A DNA stretch of 64,000 nt from Leptospira saintgironsiae (lineage in GTDB: Bacteria; Spirochaetota; Leptospiria; Leptospirales; Leptospiraceae). Of the stretch, positions 36,029 through 47,858 are shown piece by piece. The stretch lies in NCBI RefSeq assembly GCF_002811765.1, contig NZ_NPDR01000006.1, positions 186,001-250,000 of the forward strand, given 5' to 3'. Below the pieces are notes generated by a model. That model had not been told where the DNA came from. It did not search any database and saw only the letters and a list, made by a program, of their open reading frames with translations. Both the position numbers and the translations under genes were made by a program. Positions within the stretch are counted from its first letter, which is position 1. Each line of letters begins with the position of its first letter.

Positions 36029-37960
36029 ATGAGTTGGGAAATCCTTATATCCGTTCTGGCTTTTTCTCCACTTCTTGGGTCCGTATTAAACGCATTATTC
36101 GGAAGATACTGGAAGGGGCTTTCAGGTCCGATCGGAACCTCTTTGTCTTTTGTATCTTTTGCTGCGAGCGTATTCGCTTATCTTCAATTCCATCCCTTGG
36201 AAAGACAGGATGCTCAAATTGTAACTCTATTCAATTGGGTACAAGTTGGGAATTTTAAAGTGGATCTTGCTTACCAAGTAGATCAACTTTCTCTTTTTAT
36301 GGCTCTGATCATTACGGGGATCGGAAGTTTGATCCATCTATATTCCATCGGATACATGAAAGGAAATCCTGGAATTGGAAGATTTTTTTCTTATCTGAAC
36401 TTATTCGTATTCTTTATGCTCCATTTGGTTTTAGCAGAAAACCTTGTGGTCTTATTCTTCGGTTGGGAAGGTGTAGGACTTTGTTCTTATCTTCTGATCG
36501 GTTTTGATACTCATAGAGAAAACGCTGCACAAGCAAGTATCAAAGCTTTTGTTACCAATAGGATCGCTGACTTGGCGATGATAGGTGGAATTGCTTTAAC
36601 TTATTGGTTGGCTGGTTCTGTTTCCTTTATTACAATTTCTGAATCTTTGCCTCAGGCGAAGTTCTTTTTGAACGCACTCCCTTTTGTAGCAATCTGCTTC
36701 TTTATAGGTGCGATGGGTAAGTCTGCTCAGTTCCCGTTCCATGTTTGGTTGCCCGATGCAATGGCCGGACCAACTCCAGTTTCTGCTTTAATCCATGCGG
36801 CAACCATGGTGACTGCGGGATTATTCCTGATCGCAAGATTGAATTTTATTTTTATCTTAGTTCCTAAGGTCGGCTTTTGGATCGTTTGTATTGGGACATT
36901 CACTGCATTCTTCGCAGCGACTATTGGTGTTTATCAAAACGATATTAAGAAAGTTTTAGCCTATTCTACTGTTTCTCAGTTAGGTTATATGTTTGTGGCA
37001 ATGGGAACAGGCGCGTATGTTGCGGGACTTTTCCATCTATTGACTCACGCATTCTTTAAGGCCCTGTTGTTCTTGGGTTCCGGTTCAGTAATCCACGGAT
37101 TATCTGATGAGCAGGATTTAAGAAGAATGGGAGGACTCAAGTCCCAGATGAAGATCACTTGGTGGACCTTTCTATTAGGGACCTTGGCGATTGTAGGAGC
37201 TCCACCATTCAGTGGATTTTTCTCTAAAGATTTGATCTTAGAAAAAGCGTTTTATTTCCATCCAGTATTCTTTGGAATGGGGATCGCTACTGCATTCTTG
37301 ACCACATTCTATATGTTCCGCCTAACGTTCTTGGCGTTTACTGGTAAGTCCAGAGTTTCTAATCATGTACATCCACATGAATCTTCTTGGACCATGACTG
37401 TGCCATTAGTGATTTTGGCATTGGGTGCTGCATTTTCCGGATATTTGTTGGTTCCTGAATCTTTAGGAGGAGGAATTGATTTCTTAGAGAAATACTTCTC
37501 TCCTGTTTTTGCAAAAGGATTACTATATTATTCTCAACAAAAAGGTCCTTTGGAAGCCCATCATTTAACCCATGAGTTGGAACTCCTACTAGCTGGACTT
37601 TCGTTAGGTGCAATCCTTTTGGGAGTTGGGATCTATTGGTTCTTCTTTGGTAAAAAAGAGAAGCTACCTTCAGATGAATCCTCTTATTCCGGCTGGAGAC
37701 TTCTTCCTGCAAATAAGTATTTCATAGATGAAATTTTCAAAAACGTTTTGATTGGACCGATTTCTGCACTATCCGAATTTTTATCCGAAGTAATAGAGAA
37801 ACATTTGATCGACAGAGTTTTGACCGGAACAGGGAAACTTTCCGGAGGGGTCGCCTCATTACTACGTAGGATCCAAACAGGAACCGTAGTAGATTACGCT
37901 TTTCTAATTGTCTTAGGGACCGTTTTGATCTTGTCCGTTTTCTTATGGAGGGGAATCTAA
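36029..37960 (+). CDS. nuoL: NADH-quinone oxidoreductase subunit L
   Basis: 643 residues with 14-16 membrane helices, an antiporter-like proton-pumping subunit. FFGWEGVGLCSYLLIGF near residue 145, the HAATMVTAGLFLIARL region near 255 and the C-terminal lateral helix that braces the membrane arm are all present. It is separated from nuoK by four bases and from nuoM by none. Confidence 0.97.
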   Translation: MSWEILISVLAFSPLLGSVLNALFGRYWKGLSGPIGTSLSFVSFAASVFAYLQFHPLERQDAQIVTLFNWVQVGNFKVDLAYQVDQLSLFMALIITGIGSLIHLYSIGYMKGNPGIGRFFSYLNLFVFFMLHLVLAENLVVLFFGWEGVGLCSYLLIGFDTHRENAAQASIKAFVTNRIADLAMIGGIALTYWLAGSVSFITISESLPQAKFFLNALPFVAICFFIGAMGKSAQFPFHVWLPDAMAGPTPVSALIHAATMVTAGLFLIARLNFIFILVPKVGFWIVCIGTFTAFFAATIGVYQNDIKKVLAYSTVSQLGYMFVAMGTGAYVAGLFHLLTHAFFKALLFLGSGSVIHGLSDEQDLRRMGGLKSQMKITWWTFLLGTLAIVGAPPFSGFFSKDLILEKAFYFHPVFFGMGIATAFLTTFYMFRLTFLAFTGKSRVSNHVHPHESSWTMTVPLVILALGAAFSGYLLVPESLGGGIDFLEKYFSPVFAKGLLYYSQQKGPLEAHHLTHELELLLAGLSLGAILLGVGIYWFFFGKKEKLPSDESSYSGWRLLPANKYFIDEIFKNVLIGPISALSEFLSEVIEKHLIDRVLTGTGKLSGGVASLLRRIQTGTVVDYAFLIVLGTVLILSVFLWRGI

Positions 37961-39606
37961 GTGCCCCAGTATTATTTAAGTATTCTGTTATTTTTGCCTG
38001 TTTTAGGGATTCCTTTTTTATTCTTTTCTAAAAATGAAAAATGGATCAGACTTTGGTCTTCGATCGTGACTCTGGGAGTCTTCGCGATGACCATTCCTCT
38101 CTTTTTGGAATTTTTGAAAGGAGATAGCGGTTTTCAATTTACACATCATATTTGGAACTTCTTGAAATTACAATCAGGAGGTTTGGATTATCATATAGCA
38201 ATAGATGGATTTTCTTTATTGCTTGTTACGATGTCCGCGCTTCTATTCTTTCTTTCGGCTTTATCTGCTTTTTCTAATGTAAAGCATAGGATTAGGGAAT
38301 TTTTTATACTTCTTCTTTTGGTAGAAACTGGAGTGATCGGAGTATTTCTTTCGGTCAACCTGATCCAGTTCTATGTTTTCTGGGAATGGATGGTGCTACC
38401 TTTCACATTGATGGTAGGGATCTGGGGAGAGAACGGAAGAATTAAAGCAGCAATGAAATATCTGGTATTCTCATTTACCGGATCCGTTTTCATGCTTGCG
38501 AGTATTTTGGTTTTATATCATTACACGCACACATTCGATTTAGAAGAATTGGCTGTAGTGTCTCTAAATTCTATTCCTGCGAATATTAAGTTTTGGTTAT
38601 TTGTTGGATTTAGTTTCGCATTTGCGATCAAAGTGCCTTTATTTCCTTTCCACACTTGGATGCCAGATGTTCACGAAGAGGCTCCTACTGTAGGTTCCGT
38701 TGACTTAGCAGGAATTCTACTGAAGATAGGGCTATTCGCTTATGTGAGAGTGGCTATTCCAATTTTCCCTCAGGTATTTTTAGAATATCGTAATCTACTT
38801 ACTGCACTTGCTGTTGCTGGGATCGTTTATGGGGCTTTAGTCGCGTTAACCCAAAAAAACAGCAAACGTCTAATCGCATTCTCTTCTCTTTCGCATATGG
38901 GATTCTGTATTTTGGGGATCTTAACTCTTACGGAAGAAGGTGTGGCTGGCGGAATGCTCCAAATGGTGAATCATGGATTTACTTCAGGGCTTTTGTTCTT
39001 TATATTAGGATTCTTGCATGAAAGAACTGGAAGTAATGAACTAAAAGATTATTCTGGTCTTGCTAAATCAGCTCCGTTTTTAGCAGTAACAATTGGTTTG
39101 GCTGCTTTTGCGAGTGCTGGACTTCCCGGAACAAATGGTTTCGTGGGAGAATTTTTAGTTCTTATCGGAACTTTTAAATATAGCCTTCTTTACGGATTCC
39201 TAGCCGGAACCGCAGTTATCTTTGCTGCGGGGTACATGTTATACTTTGCAAGGCACTTATTATTTGGTGAGCCAAACTCTTTATCTTCTGGCCTGTCTCC
39301 TTTAAATATAAGGGAGAAGTTTATAATCTCCGTAGTTGCAGGAATTATAATATTAACTGGGATTTTTCCTAATCTTCTACTCGAGTATTTGAAACCGAGC
39401 GCCAGAGTAGTGTTGAACCTTACTTCTAAGCAAGCTCTACAAGAAAGAGCCTTTTTGGAACAGGAAGGCACTTTGAAAAATACCAAAAAGAAATTTATAA
39501 ATTATAGGACCTTGGGCGTCGAGCCTCCTAGTTATGAGGATAGGATCAGTTCCGGAAGAGGAACAGGGATCCCAGGTAAAAAGACAGTATCCCAAGAGGC
39601 GGAAGA

Positions 39607-39610
<4 letters not shown>
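37961..39610 (+). CDS. nuoM: NADH-quinone oxidoreductase subunit M
   Basis: 549 residues with about 14 helices, second antiporter-like subunit. FPFHTWMPDVHEEAPTVGSV near residue 228 and the VYGALVALTQKNSKRLIAFS segment are diagnostic. The start is GTG, directly after the nuoL stop. The C-terminal 50 residues are soluble and basic, longer than in many homologues, and partly sequence-specific to this lineage by appearance. It overlaps nuoN by four bases. Confidence 0.96.
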
Positions 39611-41085
<1,475 letters not shown>

Positions 41086-41086
41086 G

Positions 41087-41599
41087 ATGTCCAGTTTCAA
41101 AAAAGTTCTCTCTTCTATTAAAGAATATTTTGAACCTATCCCTAAGTTTGATGGAGAGAATGCAAGGTTTAGGGAAGCAATCTATCTTTATTCTAAAAAT
41201 CGTTCCGAAAAAAATTTAGAAAAACTTTCCGCTGAGCTCACCAAAGCTTACTTTTTAATCCCTCATGCTGGCGAAGAAGCTGCCGCTAAAAAGGCAAAAC
41301 CCAAAAAGAAAGTAGTGGCTAAAAAAAAGAAGAAGACTCCTTCTAAAAAGGGACCTCAACCGATCGTATTATTATACGTAAGCGATGAACATGGTAGAGT
41401 GTTCTTACCGGCATTTTCTCATCCTTCCGAATCATTCCGTTATTTTAAAAAGGATACTGCACTCGTTCCAATTACTGCAAAAGAACTATGGGCCTTAGGA
41501 TTACAGAATAAGGGAGTTTCTGGAGTTGCTATAGATCCTGGCTCTACGTTATGGTTGCTCTCCAGAGATCATTTGGAATTATTGCAAAAAGAAAAATAA
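41087..41599 (+). CDS. SseB-like protein with a lysine-rich linker
   Basis: 170 residues. The C-terminal half (from VLLYVSDEHGRVFLPAFSHP near residue 95 to SRDHLELL) matches the SseB N-terminal fold. The N-terminal 60 residues are helical, and a strongly basic linker, with consecutive Lys runs between residues 66 and 92, joins the two. The linker is encoded by an A-rich tract. Distribution of SseB proteins is wide and function unclear. It starts two bases after nuoN, suggesting operon membership without any respiratory role being visible. Confidence 0.75.
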   Translation: MSSFKKVLSSIKEYFEPIPKFDGENARFREAIYLYSKNRSEKNLEKLSAELTKAYFLIPHAGEEAAAKKAKPKKKVVAKKKKKTPSKKGPQPIVLLYVSDEHGRVFLPAFSHPSESFRYFKKDTALVPITAKELWALGLQNKGVSGVAIDPGSTLWLLSRDHLELLQKEK

Positions 41600-41624
41600 T
41601 CCTTTTCTTTTACCAAACGCACCA

Positions 41625-42245
41625 ATGTATTCTTCTTTTCGAATATATATTTTCAACCTTCTCCTTTTATTCGCTTTATTCACAAACTGTATTTTGGTTT
41701 CGAGATCGGAACTTTCTTCTCCTTCTACCTTAAACGATGGAAAAGTATTAAAACATTATAAAAAAGTTTCTGTTAAAGTGATCTATATCCCAGAAAAGGA
41801 TGATCACGCTTACAATCTGGAAGAAGATGAGCAAAAAAATAGGGAAGAAACGTGGACCGAACTTTTAATTTCTGCGTATGAAGATTCGGGGTTGTTCCGA
41901 GAGGTTGCTACTTCTCCAGACGGTGATCTGAAAGTTCAAATTAAGATCGTAGAATCTCAGGCAGAAGATAGAGGATTAGAATATACATTTTCCAAAGGTT
42001 GGGGTTTTCGTCCATACAGAGAAGAAGGCTCTTTCGCTATGAGCACTGATTTTTATAATTCAAAAGGTGAACTTTTAGGTTCGGTAGACTTAGTGGAAAA
42101 ATATGATTACTATTATCAGATTTTCTTTATATTCCTAATGCCTTTTTATTCTTCCGGTGCGGAATACGGAAGGTTGGGGCGTTTTATGGGATTGAAAACC
42201 TTAGATAGAGCCTTATCTAAGGAAATTTTTTTCCCCAAAAAATAA
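41625..42245 (+). CDS. Putative lipoprotein, unknown function
   Basis: 206 residues. Signal peptide with hydrophobic IYIFNLLLLFALFTN ending at lipobox FTNC. The mature part has an acidic segment around YIPEKDDHAYNLEEDEQ and a later hydrophobic stretch IFFIFLMPFYSSGAEYG that could be a buried or membrane-associated strand. No family I recognise. The 3' end overlaps the convergent MAPEG gene by 29 bases. Confidence 0.8.
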   Translation: MYSSFRIYIFNLLLLFALFTNCILVSRSELSSPSTLNDGKVLKHYKKVSVKVIYIPEKDDHAYNLEEDEQKNREETWTELLISAYEDSGLFREVATSPDGDLKVQIKIVESQAEDRGLEYTFSKGWGFRPYREEGSFAMSTDFYNSKGELLGSVDLVEKYDYYYQIFFIFLMPFYSSGAEYGRLGRFMGLKTLDRALSKEIFFPKK

Positions 42246-42663
42246 ACTCTAAAAATTTTCTGAAATAGTTTACCCATATCCCAAACAAGATCAAATTACT
42301 CATAGCAAATATAATTAATCTATGAATAACGTTGTTGTAAGTAAGGTGAATGAGACTATGCAAGGTCCTAAGTCCCACATAGATCCAGGTCAGCTGAAAA
42401 TTTAAAGGGTCATTAGAACTCGTTAAGTATTGTATAAGGCAGATCAAATAGAATAATAGAGGAATTTCCAATAGATTCATATAGTTCCGATTTGCTATGG
42501 CTACCCATTGAGGAACATTTTTGGATTCTCCGAACTTAAAATCTTCTGGGATTACCTTTCCGATAAAACCTGCATATAAACGTCGAATTGGGATTTGCAA
42601 CAATACGAAAAAAGTCAATAGAGCTAACGCTCCGATCGGAAGAAGCCAATATTCTTTTTGCAT
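42217..42663 (-). CDS. MAPEG family membrane protein
   Basis: 148 residues with four membrane helices and the MAPEG pattern: N-terminal ALLTFFVLLQIPIRRLYAG, then NRNYMNLLEIPLLFYLICL near residue 58 and a third helix RTLHSLIHLTYNNVIHR. Eukaryotic members act on glutathione and eicosanoids; bacterial members are largely uncharacterised. It is convergent with the lipoprotein gene and shares its last 29 bases. Confidence 0.8.
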   Translation of the reverse strand: MQKEYWLLPIGALALLTFFVLLQIPIRRLYAGFIGKVIPEDFKFGESKNVPQWVAIANRNYMNLLEIPLLFYLICLIQYLTSSNDPLNFQLTWIYVGLRTLHSLIHLTYNNVIHRLIIFAMSNLILFGIWVNYFRKFLEFIFWGKKFP

Positions 42664-42765
42664 TTCAAAACCTTTGGATCAAAAGGAATTTTTATATGGA
42701 ATACTTTTGCTTATAATCTGCAACCAAAAGACACAGAATTTCAAAATCTTCAAATTCTATTTTCA

Positions 42766-42793
42766 TTGACTCTTGAAACTTTTTGACTAATCT
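42766..42793 (+). promoter_or_regulatory. Candidate promoter of the hybrid histidine kinase gene
   Basis: TTGACT at 42766-42771 and TAATCT at 42788-42793 have a 16-base spacer. A transcript from about 42800 would favour the ATG at 42834 over the TTG at 42783. The -10 match is only moderate. Confidence 0.35.
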
Positions 42794-42833
42794 AAAAAGC
42801 CCTTTATTTTCGTCTGATACTCTTATACTTACA

Positions 42834-45800
42834 ATGCAAGAATCCCTGGAAAAGTTAGTCTATCACTGGATACAAAATGATTGGGAAGTTTTCCAATTCA
42901 TCCAAACCGAAGGGCTGGATGGCATTTGGGTTTTGGATCTTTCGGATCGAAATAGATTGTGGCTCAATCCAAAATTCAAATCGGTCCTTGGGTTCTCCGG
43001 ATCGGACTCTGATATCTCTTCTGTGCATTGGAAAGATCTCTTTTTTAAGAAAGATTATGAGTTGATCGATTCTCAATTGGGGAAGGTTCAGGAGACAAAA
43101 ACTCTTCCTATTCGTTACAAAACATTTTCTGGTTCTGAACTGGATACAGATACTAAACTTAAAATTATAGAAGGTCAGTCCGGTGAGCTGATTTGTCTCG
43201 GTGCAATCAAAATTCTGAAAGAGTCCGAGCTACATGTGATGAAAAAGGAATTGGATATCCTTTCCTTAATCAATGCATTACCAGATATGATTGGCTATTG
43301 GGATTCGAATCTAATCAATAGATTGGCTAACGATGCATATCAAAACTGGTTTGGGATTGAGGCCAAAAAGATTGTCGGCTTACATATGAAAACGGTTTTA
43401 GGTGACGAATTATTCGAATTAAATTTTCCGTATGTTCAAAAGGTCTTAAATGGTGAGACCCAATTATTTGAAAGAAAAATCCCATCTATAGATGGAGAAC
43501 ATTTCAGATATTCATTAGCAAAGTATATTCCGGATTTTAGAGACGGAAAGGTAATAGGCTTTTCAGTTATAGTCAGTGATATTTCAAAAATTAAGAATGC
43601 AGAAGCTGAAAATCTAAAGTTGGCAAAGATAGTCGAATCTTCTGACGATGCAATTATCGGAAAGGACTTGGATGGCAAGATCAATTCTTGGAATAAGGGA
43701 GCTGAGAAAATCTTCGGCTATAATTCCTTTGAGATATTAGGATCTAATTTTGATATTCTGGTCGCGAAGGAATCGAATGGATCGGAATCCAAGATCAATC
43801 AAAAGATGATTGCTCTCAAAGAAACAGCGAATTTTGAATCAGTAAGAAAGACAAAGGGCGGTCATTCGATCGAAATGTCCATCACACTTTCTCCTATTTT
43901 AGATTCTTCGGGAAAGATAATTGGTTCCGCGGAGATAGCGAGGGATATAGGCGAAAGAAAGAGAATGGAGAGTTCTTTTAGAAGTGCCTTCGAATATTCT
44001 GCGATTGGGATGGCAATTTTAGATCCAGAAGGGAGATGGATTCAAGTAAACGGGAATCTTATCCAATTACTTGGATATGATTGGGAAGAGTTATCCAAAC
44101 TGACATTCAGAGAAATAACTTATCGAGAGGATCTTGACAAAGATCTGCAATTACTTACGGAAACTTTGGAAGGTAAAAGGTCGGGTTATCATTTAGAAAA
44201 ACGTTATGTTAAGAAAAATGGAGAACTGATTTGGATTTTACTTTCGGTTGCTTTAGTACGAGATGCAGACGGAAAACCTAATCATTTCATCTCTCAGATA
44301 TTAGATATAGACGAGATCAAGAAAGCAGAAGAAGAACTGAGGCATGCTAAAGAATTGTTGGAACAAACCAGCAAACTGGTCCGAATCGGAGCATGGGATA
44401 TGGACCTTAAACGTAAAGTGGGGTCTTGGTCAGCGATAACAAAAGAAATGCACGAGGTCCCTGCTGACTACGTTCCCGATATTGAGGGAGGTCTTCAATT
44501 CGTTAAGGAGGGAGAGAGTAGAGAGAAGGTAACAGAGGCAATAAAATTACTTTTAACAGACGGAATTCCGTATGATTTGGAAATGGAAATAATAACGGCC
44601 AAGGGTAATGAACTTTGGGTAAGAACGGTAGGGAGCGCGGAGTTCGAGGACGGTGAATGTGTCCGGATATTCGGTGCGTTATACGATATTGACAAAAGAA
44701 AAAAAGCGGAACTGGAATTGTTTCGAGAAAAATCCAGGCTTTCCGCATTCGTTGAGCATGCCCCTGCTGCTGTTGCAATGTTTGATGCAGAGATCAAATA
44801 CGTTGCCGTCAGTGAAAGATGGTTAACCGAATATCAATTGTCTGGAAAAAATATCATAGGGCTATCTCATTACGAAGTGTTTCCAAACATTTCCCAAGAA
44901 TGGAAGGATATCCACCAAAGATGTTTATCTGGAGAAGTTCTGAAAAATGATGAGGATGTATGGAGACCGGAAGGTTGGGAGCATGACCAATACCTTCGCT
45001 GGGAAGTAAGGCCTTGGTATCAATTAGATGGTGCCATTGGTGGAATCATGATGTTCACACAAGATATCACTGAAAGTTGCCTGCAAAGGGAAGAATTAAA
45101 AAAAGCGAAACTGGCTGCGGAACAGGCAAATAGAGCTAAGTCGGACTTCTTGGCAAATATGAGCCATGAGATCAGGACTCCTTTAAATGGGATCATAGGA
45201 TTTTCCGATCTTTTGCTTAGAACATCAATGGATTCCACTCAGCATCAGTATATGATGACTGTATTTCAATCCGCCGAGTCCTTGTTGGACATTATTAATG
45301 ATATATTAGATTTTTCGAAAATTGAAGCCGGGAAACTGGAATTGTCTTATGAAAAAACAAATCTTTTGGAACTTTGTAGCCAGATCGTAAATACAATTAA
45401 ATTCCAGGCCCAGAAAAAAGGATTAGAAGTAATAGTAAATGTCGCGTGGGACGTGCCCCGTTTTGTAAAGGCAGACAGTGTAAGGTTAAGACAAGTAATA
45501 GTAAATCTATTCAGTAACTCCGTAAAGTTTACGGAAGAAGGTGAGATAGAATTTAAGATAGAACTTCTTCAAAAAATTTCAGAAACAGAAGGGGAATTTA
45601 GATTTTCTGTTAGAGATACTGGTATCGGTATCGCGCCTGATGCTAAAAATAAAATATTTGAAGCATTCACTCAAGGAGATGTCTCTACCACTCGAAGATT
45701 TGGAGGGACAGGGCTCGGACTTGCTATTTCTAATAAACTTCTTTCTATCATGGGTAGCGGTCTTCAAGTCAAAAGTGAATTAGGAAAAGGAAGTACATTC

Positions 45801-46673
45801 TATTTCGATCTGAAGCTGAATATTTCGGAAATTGTGGGAGAAGATTGGATCAGACTTCGTTCCATCAAAAAGGTTTTAGTCGCCGACAAGAATCAAGAAA
45901 ACGTAAAATTGATCGGAGAAATGTTATCTACCCAGAATATTCCTACGGACTTTTCCAGAAATGGAGAGGAGATGTTACAGAATTTATCCAGCGGAAATAG
46001 ATATGATATTATTCTAATGGATTATGAAATGCCGGAAGGTGGCGGGCTTGAGCTTGTTAGGAAGGTAAGAGAGGATCTGAAAATCAGAAGTGAAGATCAG
46101 CCGATCGTATTGATAGTAAACCCGGAAGAAGGAGACTCATTTAGCGAGAAGTCCAGGAAACTGGGAGTTCAAGAAGTGATCTCTAAACCCATTCACATGC
46201 AGAAGTTATTCGATATTCTTGCTAGAAATCAGATTTTTAAGGAACCGTTTGAATTTCCTTTGAATACGAGGGATCAAGAAGGAGCTCCTACCATTCATAA
46301 AACTGCAACTATCCTGATCGCCGAAGATAATTCTGTAAATATGATGCTCGCAAAAAGTATCGTTAAAAGGATCCTTCCCAAAGCAAAATGTATAGAGGCT
46401 CTGACAGGAAGAGAAGCTGTGGATAAGTTTAGAGAGACTAATCCTGATCTGGTCTTTATGGACATCCAAATGCCTGAGATGAATGGGTACGAGGCAACAA
46501 AGGCAATACGTATTTTAGAAAAGGACGGTCACAGAGTTCCGATCATTGCGGTGACAGCAGGTATCGTTTCTGGTGAAAGAGAAAGATGTTTAGAAGCTGG
46601 GATGGATGATTACATCAGCAAGCCTGCAGTAAAAGCAGATTTTGCCCGGATTATCTTCCGTTGGATGAGTTAA
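42834..46673 (+). CDS. Cytoplasmic six-PAS hybrid sensor histidine kinase with two receiver domains
   Basis: About 1,279 residues from the ATG at 42834 (a TTG at 42783 is possible). No membrane segment. Six PAS-type units occupy roughly residues 1-760. The dimerisation/phospho-acceptor helix contains LANMSHEIRTPLNGIIGF with the histidine near residue 778. The ATPase domain has VNLFSNSVKFTEEG (N box), RDTGIGIAPDAK (G1) and RFGGTGLGLAIS (G2). Two C-terminal receivers follow. The second, with FMDIQMPEMNG, has standard acidic and phospho-acceptor residues; the first keeps LMDYEMP but has AD-K in place of a double acid and lacks the usual Thr/Ser. No cognate regulator gene is near. Confidence 0.9.
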   Translation: MQESLEKLVYHWIQNDWEVFQFIQTEGLDGIWVLDLSDRNRLWLNPKFKSVLGFSGSDSDISSVHWKDLFFKKDYELIDSQLGKVQETKTLPIRYKTFSGSELDTDTKLKIIEGQSGELICLGAIKILKESELHVMKKELDILSLINALPDMIGYWDSNLINRLANDAYQNWFGIEAKKIVGLHMKTVLGDELFELNFPYVQKVLNGETQLFERKIPSIDGEHFRYSLAKYIPDFRDGKVIGFSVIVSDISKIKNAEAENLKLAKIVESSDDAIIGKDLDGKINSWNKGAEKIFGYNSFEILGSNFDILVAKESNGSESKINQKMIALKETANFESVRKTKGGHSIEMSITLSPILDSSGKIIGSAEIARDIGERKRMESSFRSAFEYSAIGMAILDPEGRWIQVNGNLIQLLGYDWEELSKLTFREITYREDLDKDLQLLTETLEGKRSGYHLEKRYVKKNGELIWILLSVALVRDADGKPNHFISQILDIDEIKKAEEELRHAKELLEQTSKLVRIGAWDMDLKRKVGSWSAITKEMHEVPADYVPDIEGGLQFVKEGESREKVTEAIKLLLTDGIPYDLEMEIITAKGNELWVRTVGSAEFEDGECVRIFGALYDIDKRKKAELELFREKSRLSAFVEHAPAAVAMFDAEIKYVAVSERWLTEYQLSGKNIIGLSHYEVFPNISQEWKDIHQRCLSGEVLKNDEDVWRPEGWEHDQYLRWEVRPWYQLDGAIGGIMMFTQDITESCLQREELKKAKLAAEQANRAKSDFLANMSHEIRTPLNGIIGFSDLLLRTSMDSTQHQYMMTVFQSAESLLDIINDILDFSKIEAGKLELSYEKTNLLELCSQIVNTIKFQAQKKGLEVIVNVAWDVPRFVKADSVRLRQVIVNLFSNSVKFTEEGEIEFKIELLQKISETEGEFRFSVRDTGIGIAPDAKNKIFEAFTQGDVSTTRRFGGTGLGLAISNKLLSIMGSGLQVKSELGKGSTFYFDLKLNISEIVGEDWIRLRSIKKVLVADKNQENVKLIGEMLSTQNIPTDFSRNGEEMLQNLSSGNRYDIILMDYEMPEGGGLELVRKVREDLKIRSEDQPIVLIVNPEEGDSFSEKSRKLGVQEVISKPIHMQKLFDILARNQIFKEPFEFPLNTRDQEGAPTIHKTATILIAEDNSVNMMLAKSIVKRILPKAKCIEALTGREAVDKFRETNPDLVFMDIQMPEMNGYEATKAIRILEKDGHRVPIIAVTAGIVSGERERCLEAGMDDYISKPAVKADFARIIFRWMS

Positions 46674-46675
46674 AT

Positions 46676-46703
46676 ATACTTTAATATTTTCTAAAGTATT
46701 TTG
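46676..46703. terminator. AT-rich stem-loop between convergent genes
   Basis: ATACTTTA at 46676-46683 pairs with TAAAGTAT at 46692-46699, loop of eight bases, followed by TTT. It lies between the kinase and the DUF418 gene ends and could terminate from either side. Confidence 0.35.
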
Positions 46704-47854
46704 ATCTTCTCCCAATAGGTCCAAGATCTTAAGATCCATTCCATAGGCCCTAAAAAGAAGATTCTTTTCCAAATTAGAGAAACTACACCGAAAAAGATCC
46801 AGATAGGAACGGTTAGAACGAGGACAATATAACTACCTAACTGATCAAAATAACCAAGTCCCCAGCCACAAAAGATCCATGTACAAATCAAGGATTCTCC
46901 TAAATAACAAGTTAAAGAAAGTTTTCCCATAGTCTCGAACCAGATTCGATCCGCAAAACTTCTTCCGGAGTTATAATAATTTCCTAGCAGATATACATAA
47001 CAAAAAGTGAGAGCAGGTGCGCTGAAAGTATCCGATATCGCATATAAAATTTTTAAGAACACACTTGGATTTTCGGAAAGAATATGACGAGAATGTAATG
47101 TGTATATTAGATTCCCTAAAATTCCCAGGATTAAAGCCCAAGGAAAAAGTTTCCGAAATCCGGGCTTCGTTCTCTCCCAATCAGAAAAGATAGAATTTTT
47201 GGCAGCAAAAAAACCTAAACAGAACATGGAGAAAACAGTAGGCCATTGGTAAAATACCAAAAATGGAATGGAAAGAATAGTATCCTTGGTTCTTTGCACA
47301 TTACTTTCCCAGAATCCTCCTAAATATGCTTTTCTACTTTCTTCTAACAGGCGAGGAAGATTTGTTTCTAGTTGGGATTTAAATTCTCCTTCTGCTAAAC
47401 TCATACCCATTCTGCAAAATACAGCAATTACCAGACAGAATAGAGAAAGTTTTAATAACCAAGAAGAAGATTTGTTTCTTAAAAACCAGAGTAATGCTCC
47501 TAAAATTGCGTAAGAAAGCAGAATATCTCCAATAAATAAAAAGATTCCATGAAGAAGTCCTAATATTCCTAAACCGAATATTCTTCTGAAATACCTGGAT
47601 CTGGAATTTGCTTCTTGATTGTTCTCCAATTGGATAAAAAATCCGTAACCGAATAAAAAGGAAAATAATACATAAAACTTAGATTCGAAGAAGAATGCTA
47701 CGATCCAAGAACCTATGGAATCCAGAAGAGTGGAATTTTCACCCAAGGAGGCGACCAAATACATCGGTTTTGAAAAATAAGGCAAGTTGACTGCGAGTAT
47801 TCCTAAAAGCGCAAATCCTCTTAAAAAGTCTATAAATCCTATTCTATTTTTCAT
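46691..47854 (-). CDS. DUF418 family integral membrane protein
   Basis: 388 residues from the ATG at 47854; the open frame to 47893 overlaps the antiporter gene and is less likely. About ten membrane helices. The family opening GFIDFLRGFALLGILAVNLPY and the mid-protein FSFLFGYGFFIQLE match DUF418/YeiB-like proteins. They are of unknown function, often proposed as transporters or membrane regulators. The start is four bases after the antiporter stop, so the two are probably one transcript. Confidence 0.85.
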   Translation of the reverse strand: MKNRIGFIDFLRGFALLGILAVNLPYFSKPMYLVASLGENSTLLDSIGSWIVAFFFESKFYVLFSFLFGYGFFIQLENNQEANSRSRYFRRIFGLGILGLLHGIFLFIGDILLSYAILGALLWFLRNKSSSWLLKLSLFCLVIAVFCRMGMSLAEGEFKSQLETNLPRLLEESRKAYLGGFWESNVQRTKDTILSIPFLVFYQWPTVFSMFCLGFFAAKNSIFSDWERTKPGFRKLFPWALILGILGNLIYTLHSRHILSENPSVFLKILYAISDTFSAPALTFCYVYLLGNYYNSGRSFADRIWFETMGKLSLTCYLGESLICTWIFCGWGLGYFDQLGSYIVLVLTVPIWIFFGVVSLIWKRIFFLGPMEWILRSWTYWEKIKIL

Positions 47855-47858
47855 GTTC

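Noticed and set aside
41281..41360. Lys-rich A-tract in the SseB-like gene as a frameshift site
   Set aside because: The reading frame continues into a recognisable SseB domain, and no alternative frame extends the product.
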